A stretch of DNA of 64,000 nucleotides. Origin: Asterias rubens (lineage: Eukaryota; Echinodermata; Asteroidea; Forcipulatida; Asteriidae). Positions 35,101-46,400 of the stretch are shown one piece after another (position 1 is the first letter of the stretch; each line of letters begins with the position of its first letter). The notes beneath the pieces are model-generated. The model saw only the letters and a list, made by a program, of their open reading frames with translations, did not search any database and was not told the DNA's origin. The stretch is from contig NC_047063.1 of NCBI RefSeq assembly GCF_902459465.1, forward strand, positions 19,805,685 to 19,869,684. Reading direction: 5' to 3'. A program made the position numbers and the translations under genes.

Positions 35101-36786
35101 CCTTTTGGTAGTTGTACAGTGTTGTTATAAAGGGTCATGCACATTTCAAAAAGTACTGCAAGGTGCCTGGAAGAACTGGGCCAAATTCTGCGCTTTCGTC
35201 ATGTATGCTTATGTGCGTGCATACTTTTTGTTAAATATTAGGCATGCTTTGCTCACCTAGCTACTAGTGCAGAAATTTGACGCTCAAACAGATTGTAAGC
35301 GCAGAATTCAGCGGTAAGCAGAGCCATAAAATTGGGCCCCGATGACCAGGTAGGGCTCAATGCACCAGCTACTATGAAAGAAAACGGTAACCTAACATGA
35401 AACACTCCCAATACAACTGATGTAAACCTAAGACTGGTCTGTAGATATGTAGCGCCTAATTTCATAAAGTTGTCAACCCAGATAATACTGCTTAGCACCA
35501 ATTGCAGGAGTGTAAACGTTTGGAATCTTGGCGTGTAACCAGTCTCTGTTTTAGCAAGATGTGTCTGTGCTTAGCAAGTTTTTATGCTTACAGGCTTGAT
35601 GAAATTTGGCACAGGAGTTTCTCAGCAAACAATTTACATTAAAGAGGTAAAGCCTTACCTACGCCAAGACCCACGACAAGTCTGCCAATGACGAGCACTT
35701 CCTTACTAGGTGAGAAACACATGATGATTGCGCCAGCCATGAATAGTATACTAGCTAGAATAATCATAGGTCTCCTGCCTGTGACATCGTTTAATGTACC
35801 CCCAGCAAGCGCCGACACTGCTGCTGCACCAATAGTCACACTCACCTGAAAAAAAAATGAAAAAATGGAAAAAATTTCTGCTCGTTTATAAAGCATGCTT
35901 CGATATGAAAATTAAACTCAGTTAAGGGAAGGATTTACAAGGCAGTTTTGTGCGTCGTGTCTGAGCAGTCTAGTTCACTGGACCCAAGCTCTGGTTGTCA
36001 GCAGCAGAGTGTTGGTTAGAATCCTGCTCATGACACTTAACCATAATTGCTTCGTAAAAAGTTGGGAAGGTGGTGCATTCTGCTCTACCAGCCAGGCTCC
36101 TAGTGAATGATACCCATGCCTACATCCTTACACTGTGAAGGGGGTGACCCTTATTCAGCCACAGGAGTAAATGGCAATGTACCCCTGGTGGCAGTTGATT
36201 TGGGTTGATAGTCTAAGCAGTTAAGTTTAGCCCTCATCTAGAAGTGTTCGTGCATGGCTTTGTGATGTTAGGATATCTCTCTCTCAAAAATATGTGTAAA
36301 ATAAATTAAAACAGTTTGCAATTAACTATGCCAAGAACACAAGGGCAAACCCTTTCTCTTCAGAAAAATGTAACTGGGTTATTTTATCTGCACACGGGAC
36401 CAACTGTTTTATGTCCCATCTAAAGGATGAAGCAATTTTGGCTGTGTAGTTTGCTCAAAGGCACAGATGCCTTGACCGATCAATTTAGAATATTACTAAT
36501 TATTATTTCGACTACATACCACAACTTCCTCCCAGACGGTTGTTAAGTTGAATTCATCTTTGATGAGGATCATCGCCCCGGAGACAACTCCAGTGTCATA
36601 TCCAAAGAGAAAACCCCCAATAGCTGCAAAGGTGACCAACGCTTTGGTGAATGTAGTAAGTTTGGGTTCAGTATCGGGGTGCTTGACCAGGGGACTTGTT
36701 GTGCCCTGGTCATAACGGCCGCCATCTCTGCTGTCATCACTGTCCATGTTAGGTTCTGCTTTCAATAAGTCTGTCATCTCATACAT
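26174..36786 (-). CDS. SLC2A13: Gene C: proton myo-inositol cotransporter (SLC2A13/HMIT-like)
   Basis: Ten minus-strand exons join in phase to 602 residues: 36786-36520, 35845-35659, 34993-34837, 33812-33610, 31682-31571, 30810-30647, 29938-29830, 28904-28657, 27460-27308, 26382-26174. Family: sugar-porter MFS carriers with 12 membrane helices; HMIT couples H+ to myo-inositol uptake. Seen here: [16 protein letters not shown] in helix 1, GRRP after helix 2, RGRLV around helix 5, PESPRWL at the end of helix 6, [17 protein letters not shown] in helix 7, VEKVGRR between helices 8 and 9, [13 protein letters not shown] in helix 10 and [12 protein letters not shown] after helix 12. The Cys-rich exofacial loop (HDCQQC, DQCGFC, CLPVNN) with Asn glycosylation sites is the HMIT hallmark. 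First in-frame ATG after a stop is at 36786. Length is slightly below the mammalian protein; the C-terminus could have another exon. Confidence 0.93.
26470..26728 (+). repeat. Dispersed repeat, intronic in gene C
   Basis: About 260 bp match 48526-48790 in gene D, sharing CGTCACAGCC, CAAGGTTGGAAAAC or CAGGTTGGAAAAC, GCAAAACAAAAACA and TTTTACTAACATTC. It has no coding capacity. Confidence 0.55.
27626..28011 (+). mobile_element. MITE family 1 copy in gene C intron
   Basis: Runs from TTAAAGCCAGTGGACACTAT to GTGTCCATTGCCTTTTA. The left TTAA is intact and the right one mutated. Confidence 0.75.
28465..28620 (+). mobile_element. SINE family A, 3' fragment
   Basis: Contains the family A tail: GTCTACTCCCAGGAAGCTGA, ATCAGGGCACTAATGTAACG and an ATT microsatellite end. 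Confidence 0.6.
28657..28904 (-). CDS. SLC2A13: Gene C exon 8: Cys-rich exofacial loop
   Basis: The exon codes the HMIT-specific loop between helices 9 and 10 (cysteines in CQQC, CGFC, SCLP, GPCS and EYCPT) and the start of helix 10. Two Asn sites (NNSS, NNTN) fit N-glycosylation. The acceptor is TACTACAG and the donor GTGAGT. Confidence 0.88.
29576..29735 (+). repeat. Duplicated purine-rich tract, G-runs
   Basis: Two related segments of about 75 bp, each starting GCATTGGGGG and ending GCCCCAATRCTG, enclose GGAGGGAGGAGGGGG-type purine runs. The strand asymmetry could form triplex or G-quadruplex structure. It lies in an intron of gene C. Confidence 0.7.
30401..30590 (+). mobile_element. tRNA-derived SINE family B copy
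   Basis: Contains ATCTCGGTGGTCTACTTGG, a B-box-like GGTTTGAATCCC, then ATGCCTGTGATATTTTTTCA and AAATCGGTGTATGGGG. Confidence 0.65.
30840..31228 (-). mobile_element. MITE family 1 copy, TTAA-flanked
   Basis: Starts TTAAAGGCAGTGGACACTAT and ends GTGTCCACTGTCTTTAA, with the central GAGGTCTCGAAATCAAGCAT inverted repeat. It lies in an intron of gene C. Confidence 0.8.
31770..32276 (+). repeat. Interstitial telomeric array (TTAGGG)n, about 0.5 kb
   Basis: Roughly 80 consecutive 6-mers read TTAGGG on the plus strand. The right two thirds is almost perfect; the left third mixes in TTGGGG. The block lies in the SLC2A13 intron between exon 5 (31571-31682) and exon 4 (33610-33812), so it is internal to the chromosome. 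Long Leu-Gly, Val-Arg and Asn-Pro frames across it are artefacts of the repeat. Confidence 0.95.
32277..33610 (+). repeat. Decayed telomere-like array with exon 4 fragments
   Basis: The region alternates degenerate GGGTTAGG-rich blocks with copies of a segment resembling the end of SLC2A13 exon 4, its donor and early intron. Recurring pieces are TTCTTTAAGGATCCCTCTCC (about 32512, 32690) and GTGCTGTGCTTCTGC with CTCGCTGTC or a variant (about 32400, 32590, 32900, 33000, 33460). The real exon has GTGCTGCGCTTCTGC and CTCGCTGTC at 33621-33659. A family A SINE (33096-33449) interrupts the array. Confidence 0.75.
33096..33449 (+). mobile_element. tRNA-Leu-like SINE family A copy
   Basis: Head GTGTCATGGCCTAGTGG with B box GGTTCGAATCCC, the body TCTCTTCACCCAGGGGTATA, and an ATT tail. 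It is inserted into the exon-derived array. Confidence 0.75.
33610..33812 (-). CDS. SLC2A13: Gene C exon 4 (end of helix 6, start of central loop)
   Basis: The exon encodes [35 protein letters not shown] and an acidic/polar loop ([19 protein letters not shown]). The last 45 coding bases plus the donor have at least five diverged relatives in the following intron, so this exon end seeded the array at 32277-33610. Confidence 0.88.
33879..34260 (-). mobile_element. MITE family 1 copy, TTAA-flanked
   Basis: Starts TTAAAGGCAGTGGACACTAT and ends GTCCACTGTCTTTAA. It lies in the intron between exons 3 and 4 of gene C, 126 bp from the next copy. Confidence 0.8.
34387..34762 (-). mobile_element. MITE family 1 copy, left TTAA mutated
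   Basis: Starts TCAAAAGCAGTGGACACTAT and ends GTCCAGTGTCTTTAA. The interior has diverged further than in neighbouring copies. Confidence 0.75.
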
Positions 36787-37270
36787 AATACTGACAGTCA
36801 CGTTGCAGCATTCTGTTTTTCAATCTCGCTGTGTTAGTAGTAGATCCTTATTAATCATAAGTCTCTGTGGGATTTTGATGGATTAAACAATATCATAAAT
36901 AATGCATTAGATGGATCAACAATTAAGCTCAGGTGCATAACAGAAGTGGTTTTTACTAACAAAACAGCTGCTGGTAGTGTAAACACTTTATGTAGCCTAA
37001 TCCACCATTTTTAGGCCTATATAAACTGAAAAAATCTGTAGTCTGTACAAGTATAAGATGGATTGGTAATCTGGGTCGAGAGAAAATAGTGAAAAACAGA
37101 CCTATACAGTTATACACATTTTGCACAACATTGCAAAATCTAATCAAATGCTCACTGAGCGATGAAATCCAAATGGGATATTAATAGTTTTGTTTATTTC
37201 TCATCAAATATGACATTCGATGACATTTCAGACCAAAACAATTTCAAGGGATGTTTTCTTCTATCATCAT

Positions 37271-37397
37271 CTAGACCTAGTAACTAGGCCGCAATACTCC
37301 TTTTTTCGACGACCGAGAATGTCAACATTTCGAAAAGAGGACGACCGAGAATGTCAAAATTTCAGAGTACAGCGCCCTAGTTTAGTTACTAGGTCTA
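37271..37397. repeat. 127-bp foldback element
   Basis: AGACCTAGTAACTAGG at the left pairs with TAGTTACTAGGTCTAA at the right. Inside, GACGACCGAGAATGTCAA occurs twice as a direct repeat. Confidence 0.6.
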
Positions 37398-38269
37398 ATC
37401 ATCATCATCGTTTTATGTAAATGTGTGATGTTACTTGTTTAACAAATTTTTTTTCTTACAAATTCTGTATAATTTATTGTGTTATTTATTCGGCCAAGTT
37501 TAAAGACAATATTAAAATACAGTTTATAAATGTATACAAAATGTATAGGTCATGCTTGAAGTTGTAGTACAACAAGCATGACAAGTATACAGAATCAAAA
37601 AAATCTAGCAAATAAAGAAAAAAAATAAGTTATTATAAAATAAATGTGTTCCTCTTTATAAACACATGTTAAAAAGATAGCCATTACATTAAAATAAAGG
37701 TCAAACATTTGTGTCATCATGCCTCATGCCCGAGGTTCTGGCTTTTCCCTTACCTTTCCAGTCATTCCCAATCGTAATTGTAGCCTTACTTCGTCTATAT
37801 ATTTCTGTTCGGTTACCCTGTTCACGTTTTCGATGGGCCGTCAGTCGTCACCAAAAAAAAACACAAGCTTTTACCTGAAACTTGGAATTATTAAAAGGCG
37901 AGTACCCTAATAAGTACTACATCCTACATTCAACATAGGCCTCTGTGAACCAACTAACAAAATGCATAATTTATTGACAATAGCAGCTGTTGTTAACACT
38001 AAATACACAGCTATTATTGCATTGGTTAAAACCATAACAATGTTGACCTACATTTGTGGTGATTCGATAAGAAGGTCACACGTGGTCACGCCCACTCTTT
38101 CATCTGTCAATCAGCTATGTCTGGTCCCCAGACTCAAATTGAACTCTTTATCGCGTCATTACAAAATATGAAAACAGGGGCCTACCTATTCTAACAATCT
38201 TGGTCTAGATTTGCGGAAACAGTTCGTCCGTCAAACAACTTCCCCAACTTCTGAGCAAAACTTCGTCCC

Positions 38270-38372
38270 AGGATAAAAAGCCGAGCTGAGATTTATATTA
38301 GAGGAAGTCACATCGAAGAGAAGAAGAGTGTCGTGAACTAATCCCAGTTTCAAAAGGATTTGTTGTGAGCTG
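38270..38372 (+). promoter_or_regulatory. Possible gene D promoter and 5' UTR exon
   Basis: A TATA-like GATAAAAAG at 38272-38280 is followed by about 90 bp ending GAGCTG|GTAGGT, a usable splice donor. Gene D's first coding exon has a splice acceptor just before its ATG, so a non-coding first exon is expected upstream. The pairing is inference. Confidence 0.25.
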
Positions 38373-38704
38373 GTAGGTAACCCCTCATGTTTCTTGTTTT
38401 TTAATGCAAAATCTTCCAGAAAGTTGTTTATGCTAAGAGCAATCTTGGGATTAGCACAATCGCGAAATTGAGCAAGGCAATCGCAGGATATTTTGACCAG
38501 TGTGTTTTAGTGCCTACCTGGAGGGCTCAGTCTTGAGATTGTGCCCGGCTCATAAAGCGCGCCAGATTGCGCTCACCATTTATTTTAGTTTTTAAAACAA
38601 ACAGAATATCACTATATAATGCTATTTTATATTTTTTTTTTACATTATAATTTTTCATTGACTCTGAATATACTCCTGGTGTTCCTATATTAATTATTAT
38701 TTAT

Positions 38705-38868
38705 TTAGGAAAAAGTTGGGTATGGCGCCACCACTTTCTCATACGATATGAAATAATTATTCTAATAAGGCTAGTAAGTAGTATCTAATTTACCTCAACA
38801 TGTCAATGAGATATCCCTTTTTGTAAAAATGAGTGAAAAGTGGTGGCGCCATATGGAAAGTTATCCTT
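38705..38868. repeat. Foldback with TATGGCGCCACCACTTT arms
   Basis: Arms TATGGCGCCACCACTTTCTC and AAAAGTGGTGGCGCCATATGG enclose about 110 bp. It is the same family as 18430-18565. Confidence 0.6.
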
Positions 38869-39135
38869 TATTTATTAGTAATATTATTTTTTTGTTATTT
38901 TTAATAAGTACTAGGCCTAGTTTAGTTGGCCGGGTGAAACCCCCCCAGTTGGCTGGGTGAAACAAGTTCTAAAACTTCTAATCTAACCTTACGCATACTT
39001 CAGCCTCCGCTCAGCTGAGTGGCAAACTTGATGGCTCGATTAAAAGATATGCCTCGCAAATTTCAGGCCCTACGCTAATTTGGTGCTCTAAAAACCATTT
39101 ATTTTAACGACTTAAACCCCCCCCCCCAAAAAAAA

Positions 39136-39577
39136 AATACCAGTTGATCGTCCCCGCCCGCATCCGTTTTTGGGGCCGCATCCTTTTTTTACTATTACTA
39201 TTTTTTATCCATCTTTTTCAAAAGGACCCCAGGAGCTTTTCCCGAATCTAACGTGATGCTCTCTAACAGTTGTAAGGTTCCGTCTGTTTCATAATACAAT
39301 ATTAGTGAATGCCTACCAGCAAATCTTTTGAGTGTTATCGGACCCTGTTAGTGTAATCATGGAGATAGTCATGATGTAATTAGTGTTAACACAGGCAGGT
39401 CCTCATGCAACTAACATAGGTATAAAGAAATTTGCGGTTGATTCAAACTGAGAATTGGTGGCCTGTTTGATTTGAAATACTACGTAAACGGCCATCTTAA
39501 AAAAAAAGTGTAAATAGTAAATAGAAAGGCCCTCATCCTCCTCTTTTTTTGAAAAATCCGGACGATCAACTGGTATT
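39136..39577. mobile_element. 442-bp element with 18-bp inverted ends
   Basis: AATACCAGTTGATCGTCC at the left is exactly inverted at the right (GGACGATCAACTGGTATT). The interior is non-coding. A C-run and A-run lie just outside the left end. Confidence 0.6.
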
Positions 39578-39593
39578 TTTTATTATTTGGCCT

Positions 39594-39657
39594 TAGTTGC
39601 AATAACGTAACCCTCCTGCCGAGCCGTCTGCTAGAGGGTTACGTTATCGCAACTATT
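39594..39657. repeat. 64-bp hairpin
   Basis: AGTTGCAATAACGTAACCCTC pairs with GAGGGTTACGTTATCGCAACT around a short GC-rich loop. It directly follows the element ending at 39577. Confidence 0.65.
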
Positions 39658-39960
39658 ACCGACTTTGCCTATTTATTTTTAGGTGTCGAACTGTGAATCA
39701 AAAGTAATTCCTGCAACTTTATATTTCAAATCATACCTTTTGGAAAAGAATTCCACTTAAGTCCAAATGGCGATTTTCAGGAACTGTGCAAGCAAGCGTT
39801 CATCATAAAACAAATTTATTTAATGAATGTATTTTTATTCATGTCGAGCTTGGCGAAATGTAGTGCACAAACTTCATCCGTACAAACAGATTTGCTACAC
39901 GTAATTTTTGCTCCCGCAAGTTTGAAGATGGCAGCACAAGCTTACAGTTTACACAGCCTA

Positions 39961-40173
39961 TCTTTGAAGACTTCTAGAAACTATAAGGGGTCTAATATTT
40001 TGGGCCTCCTTAACGCTATACGTTTTTCAGCGTTGATAGGTGAAAGTTTTACAACCGTTAGCCAGCAATAACTGAAGTTTCTTTTGTACAACACTACAAA
40101 AACTTTCCCCACAACTTCTGTTGTTTTTCTGCTGCACGGGGGAGCCTTATAGTTTCTAGATAATCTTTGAAGA
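39961..40173. mobile_element. 213-bp MITE with about 30-bp inverted ends
   Basis: TCTTTGAAGACTTCTAGAAA and CTATAAGGGG at the left pair with CCTTATAGTTTCTAGATAAT and CTTTGAAGA at the right. It has no coding capacity. Confidence 0.65.
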
Positions 40174-40493
40174 TTGCTTGAAGCTGGCATGGGTGGCTAG
40201 CCTGCGCCAAAATGTACACATCAGCATTACCCTGTTACACTTCCATGCGTTATAAGTTGATGTGGCATGCTGCTGACCCGGGTGACAGTATTGAGCATGA
40301 TGTCAACATGAACGAATGCGCAAATGTTTAGCCCTTTGCCCTCCTGTTGCGTGTTGTCTAAATTGTGCCTGTGATGACAACGTTACCGGAGCTTAGATAT
40401 ATCCAACTACTTACACTTCATCCTCCATGGTTCAATAGTGAATTGATTTTAAAATTTGCTGATATTTTGCTTTTGCAGATAAATGCTGCCACC

Positions 40494-43400
40494 ATGATGA
40501 GGCAGCTGAAACTAGACTACAGGGACCCATGTATGTTTGGGGAGGAGATACAGTCCTTAATGTACGGCTTCTTTGCCAGAAATAGATCTACATTTAGAGA
40601 TATGATCAAAGATCTGGTAAGATGAATGACCAAACATCATTGAACTTCAGTTATCCATTACAAAGCTTGATTTACTTTTGTCTAACAAAAAATGCTGAAT
40701 GCCAGCACGATAATATCTTCATGATAGGATATTGAGGAAAATATCGTCAATGTCAAGGATGGTTTTGAAAATATTTGACAAAGATCATGATGATACTTTT
40801 AAAAGATAGAGGATATCATCTGTTAAGAAGTAACTATAAATTCTAAATAGTAAACTTGCAGGTTCAATCATGTATATTATCTCTATTGAGGGAGTGTTGG
40901 CTCTAAAAAGAGCCGGTGTGATTTTAAAACATTGGCTCTTTTCAGAGTCAACATTCCCTTAAAAGAGATATTATTCATGGCTGTACCCGCAAGTTTACTA
41001 TTTAGTATCCATAGTTACTTCCTTCCTATTCTTGACACCATACAAAGCTTCAAACATTATTTATATCATGTGATGTTTGCTTAAAAATTATCATATAAAA
41101 TCTAAAGACCTGACTGCCTTTGTAGGCTGTATACACTTTTTGAAATCTTCCGCAATATTTCTGTACAGCATTATTATAGCAATTGAATACATATGAGTGT
41201 AACTGCAACATGAGAGAGAGTTGCAGAACTAAACCAGCGGTAACTTGTGGTTACTAGAGATTGAACCTTGGACAACCCTGGTAAACCTCATAAAACCTTG
41301 AGGCTAACCTCAAGTTACCGCATGTTTAATTTTGCTTTTATCAATGACGAATCTAAATCAACAGATCAGATAATCAGTAGGCGAGATAAAACCCTCAAGA
41401 GCTATAACTAAAGCATGTTTTTTTTGTTTAGTTTTTTTTTTGTATTTTTAAGCAGTTTGTATCAAATAAGTAAAAAGTGCTATTTAAATAAGGTTATTAT
41501 TGTTATTATCATTGAGAAAACAGATTTAGCTGTTGCAAACAACTTACCAACCAAAAGGATTGATGGTATAAATGCAAAATATAGTTTCGACCCTAGCAGA
41601 GTCTTTCTCGAAGGCTAATTATTATTATTCATACGTGTTCTGTTCTGTTAAATTCTTAAAATCTTGTTAAGACAATGACACAATTTTTAACCTGATATAT
41701 ATATTCTTATTTCTTTTCAGGGCCATTTATACTGGAGGAGATTCTTGGTGACTTTCAAAGCGCATTGTATGAACATTCAACTGATTGCAAACCCTTACGA
41801 CCTGGTTAGTTCCCGCAATAATAATAATAATAATATCAAAGTCTTATACAGCGCACGAATCTACCAAACAAGGTACTTAAGGCGCTGAGTATAAACAAAC
41901 TTTCAGAAAGATAGGTTATAGCACTTATAAGGGTTTACACGGTGCTACGGAGGATTTAGCAGCCACAGCCAGGAACACCGAGGCAAACCCCTTCTCTTTT
42001 TGATAAGTGCACTGGGTTTTACATGCATTACACAGCACATAAGACCATTGGTTTTATTTCCCATCCGAAGGACGAAGCAATGGTTAAGTGTCTTGCTTAA
42101 GGACACAAGTGTCACGGCTGGGGATTCGAACCCCCCACTCTGCTGATCAGAAACACCACAATTCGGTGCTCTTAACTGCTCGGCCACATCACTTCCACTA
42201 TGCAAAGTTTCATATCTTATGTGGAAGAGCACTCAATATGGATATAGATAAAATCATTGGACATTTGTGTGAGTGCTGCGTTCCTGTCAATATGCAGACT
42301 GAAAATTAACCACCTTGCGCAGTTCATTAAGAGCCAGGGTGTCATGGCCGAGTGATTAAGAGTATCGAATTCAAGTTCTGGTGGCTAAGTCATCGGAGTG
42401 TGGGTTCGAATCCCGGTCATGTCAAGTGTGTCCTCGAGCAAAATGCTTCACTAGAATTGCTTCTCTCCACCCAGGGGTATAAATGGGTACCTGTAAGGGA
42501 AGAGGTTGATATTGTGTTAGAAAAAGCCTTTTGAGCGCACAGCAGCGCTCCGGGCTGTAAAGAGCTGAGAAAGATTAAAGGAATGTTATTGGTCCAATGA
42601 CCAGGGCACTAATGTAAAGCGCATTGATACGGTTATTGTAAAATGCACTATATAAGAACTAGCTATCATGGTTATTATTAAAGACTCTGGACGCTGGACA
42701 CTATTGGCAATTGTCAAAGACCAGTCTTTCCACTTGGTGTATCTCAACATATGCATAAAATAACAAACCTGTGAAAATTTTAGCTCAATTGGTCGTCGAA
42801 GTTGCGAGATATGAATGAAATAAAAAACACCCTAGTCGCACGAAGTTGTGTGCTTTCAGATGCTTGATTTCGAGACCTCAAAATCTAATTCTGAGGTCTC
42901 AAAATCAAATTAGTGGAAAATTACTTCTTTCTCGATACCTAGTTACTTCAGAGGGAGCCATTTCTCACAATGTTTATACTACTAACAGCTCTCCATTACT
43001 CATTACCAAGTATGTTTTTATGCTAAAATTTATTTTGAGTAAATTACCAATAGTGTCCACTGCCTTTAAACACTGCTCCTTCAGTGTTAGGTGTAAGCAA
43101 CTTGTTCCAAATCCATTCTCTGTCGTGAATCTTTTTTTAATTTGATTTTGAACTGAACACAGGGTTCATCCTACAGAAATGTGATCATCGAAGGGTTCAA
43201 CTACTTGGACATGCAGATTTTGATTGGTAAGTACAGGATTTATAGATTTATCAACATAAAAAAAAATTGTGTATCATGTTGAATTAGCAGCTTTTCACCT
43301 TTGCAATTTCCATACCTACCTAACTACTCACCAAAAGTATTGCTAGGTTTTGATTTGGCTTTCATTTATTTTCTTCAGCCAAGCAGTGTTGCTCCTCAAT

Positions 43401-46400
43401 ATTCCCTGTTCCCGACACTCCTGGGGTGATTGTTGTTTTTCACATGCCGGGACATCTCTTTGGAACAGCCTCCAACTTCAACTCAGACAAGCAGATACTT
43501 GTCTTATTCTAATTCAGAAATCATAGCTTTGGCCTTTGTTGTCTTTGTGTATAAAAGAGTTTTTGTTTTTTTGCACCAGATGTGTCATTCTTGACTTGAC
43601 AGACATCAAATATTACAAAGCACAAGGGAAACTGACTGGGTAAATTTTGAAATGATTTGGGGTTGAACAAAGAAAAATAGACAAAAGTGGGACTCAAACC
43701 AAGAAACCTCCACTCCGTTCTGGACAGACATTGACAAGAGGTTCAACTTTCGTATTATTTTTATTATTTGATTTCTCTTTGATAAAGGTGAGGAGAATGT
43801 GGTGAAGATGGAAGAGTTTATTGAAGACACAGCTGTCTTGGCTTCCTACAGACACCTCATGAATAATCTAGATGCAAAGTCACACTGTAAGTTACTTTCT
43901 CTCAGCTTTTAAACTCTGTGCTATCCCTCGATCTTTAGAGAGCTAACAGCTACTGCAGTTACATCTTATAACTTGTTATTTATCCTTTTAACTATCCAAA
44001 AATTCAATCAGTTAAATTGTTTTATTTTTTTTAGCCAAAGATCCTTTTTGTGTGAGAGAATGCAGGGATGTATTCAAGAAAGTGTTCGGTGAACCCAGCA
44101 AGGGACCGTTCACCAAAGTCAAGGTTCGTTTAATTTTGAAATAATTTCTTTAATTTTTTCTGGATAGTAATCAATTATTTGCTTTGTTGTAATCTAGTAC
44201 AAAGTATTTGTTTATAATAATAATAATAATAATAATAAAAATAATAATAATTTGTTATAAAGCGCTTCATACACCCAAAGGCGTCTCAAAGTGCTTCACA
44301 CATAAGTACATGTACATCAGGTCACTGGGCCATTTAATTAATTCCTTAAAGGCAGTGGACACTATTGGTAATTACTCAAAATAATTATTAGCATAAGACC
44401 TTCCTTGGTGACAAGTAATGGGGAGAGATTGATAGTATAAAACATTGTGAGAAACGGCTCCCTCTGAAAGGTCATAGTTTTCTAGAAAGAAGTAATTTTC
44501 CACGAATTTGATTTCGAGACCTCATACTTTAGAATTTGAGGTCTCAAAATCAACCATCTAAATGCACACAACTTCATGTGACAAGGGTGTTTTTTCTTTC
44601 ATTATTATCTCGCAACTTTGACGACCAACTGAGCTCAAATTTTTACAGGTTTGTTATTTTATGCACATGTTAAAATACACCAAATGAGAAGACTGGTCTT
44701 TGACAATTACCAATAGTGTCCACTGTCTTTAAAGCCATTGGACACTTTCGGAACATAAAAAAAAAGAGTTCACAGATCTACAAATAACTTACAGGGTTTA
44801 CAGAAGGTAATGGTGAAAGACTTCTCTTGAAATATTATTCCATGAAATGCTTTACTTTTTGAGAAAACATTACAACAATTATCAATTCTCGATATATCAA
44901 GAATTACGGATTTATTTTAAACACATGTCATGACACGGCGAAACGTGCGGAAACAAGGGTGGGTTTTCCCGTTATTTTCTCCCGACTTCAATGACCGATT
45001 GAGCCTAAGTTTTCACAGGTTTGTTATTTTAAATAAGTTGTGATGCACGAAGGGTGGCCCTTGGGACAACACTGTTTATTACCGAAAGTGTCTAATGGCT
45101 TTAAACCATCTAAGCTAAATCAGTCACAGGAACCATCTCTGCCCTCACAGGTACACATTTACCCCTGGGTGGAGAGGAAACAATAACAGTTAAGATTCTT
45201 GCTCACAGACACAAGTGTCATGACCAGATTCGAACCCACACTCGGCTGAACAGAAATACCAGAGCCTAAGTTCGGTGCTCCTATCGGCTTGGCCAAGACT
45301 TTGTTTGTGTAGTATTCTCTGCAACTGAAAAAATTAACGAAGCACCTGTTTCTGCTTAACAGCTTTGTGAATTATTGTTGTCAATATTATTATTCTCATC
45401 ATTGTTGTCTTTATCATTTCTGTCTCTGATCTAATTGTCTGTCCGTTCGTTCTTGTCCCCGTTTATGTTATGTTTGTCTGTCCCCAGGCATCTCCACATT
45501 AGCCTCGGCTTCAAGATGATGCCTCCATACTCTATTTATTTAGTTTTCTCTGCCTTGTTAAATATCATTGTTTATTGGTTACTCCCTTACAAAAAATGTT
45601 TTTACTGTTTTCATAAAGTATGGAAATAAATAAGGGAATCAATGTGTGGTGAAGAGGTTTTAAACTAGTGGTTTAATCCCAACGAGAAATTATCAAGAAC
45701 CAGGCCTCGGCGGGTTTAAACCACTAGTTGAAAACCGATTCAACACACTTTGGTTCCCATTCATAAATACCTTTTCGGTCAAAAAACATCAACACTTTTT
45801 GGTCAAAAAGTACAATAAATGAAAATTTTTAATTGTTCAATGATATCTTTAAACACAACACCCCTCCAGCTATGAAATGGTAAGGCCCTCGTCCCGATCG
45901 GGTAAACAACTCCTTATAAGGGAATGCTGTGCGTGTATCGCGTGATGTGGCACAACTGTCCCGGCTGTTGCTCTCGGCCAATAGGAATGAAGAAACTGTC
46001 TTATAAGCACAGGTGCAAGCTCGCGTGTCACGCCCATGTTTCAACACTTTTTACTGGTCATAAACAAAGGTTTATACACACCCACGTGACGCGCTCTCCA
46101 CCAATAGGAATAGCGAAACTGTCTGAGGTATTTATGAATGTAAGTTTGAATGAATGAATGAATTTGTGCTTAGCTGGCTCTTTAAGTTAGTTCAACAACT
46201 GAATACACATATTTGAGTAAACATTATTTATTTGTGTTTCCCTAGGCGTGGATATTCCTATCCATTTATCTGCGTGCAGCTGCAGCTCTTATCGTAACGC
46301 TGCGTCGTTGGATGGACTCAACAGTCATTATCAAGCATGATGACCCAGACTATTGGACACCCCCACCTTGTGACATTTTCCTCTTCTATTCCTTCTCGGA

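Larger units (their letters stand above)
36787..40493. other. Divergent intergenic region between genes C and D
   Basis: The two genes point away from each other across 3.7 kb. It holds a 127-bp foldback (37271-37397), a foldback at 38705-38868, a 442-bp element (39136-39577), a hairpin at 39594-39657 and a MITE (39961-40173). Promoters of both genes should lie here or in unseen 5' UTR exons. Confidence 0.5.
44216..45300 (-). mobile_element. SINE family C copy split by two MITEs
   Basis: The SINE left part (44216-44345, AAT tail then GCGCTTCATACACCC) and right part (45105-45300, CAGGAACCATCTCTGCCCTC to the tRNA-like head) are colinear with the unbroken copy at 47009-47280. In that copy the join reads CCTTCCTTAAACAATCTC. 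Here the TTAA is occupied by a family 1 MITE followed directly by a family 2 MITE. Confidence 0.75.

Noticed and set aside
36787..36801. SLC2A13 start upstream of 36786
   Set aside because: The triplet at 36799-36801 on the minus strand is GTG, not ATG, and an in-frame TGA lies just upstream. The first ATG is at 36786.
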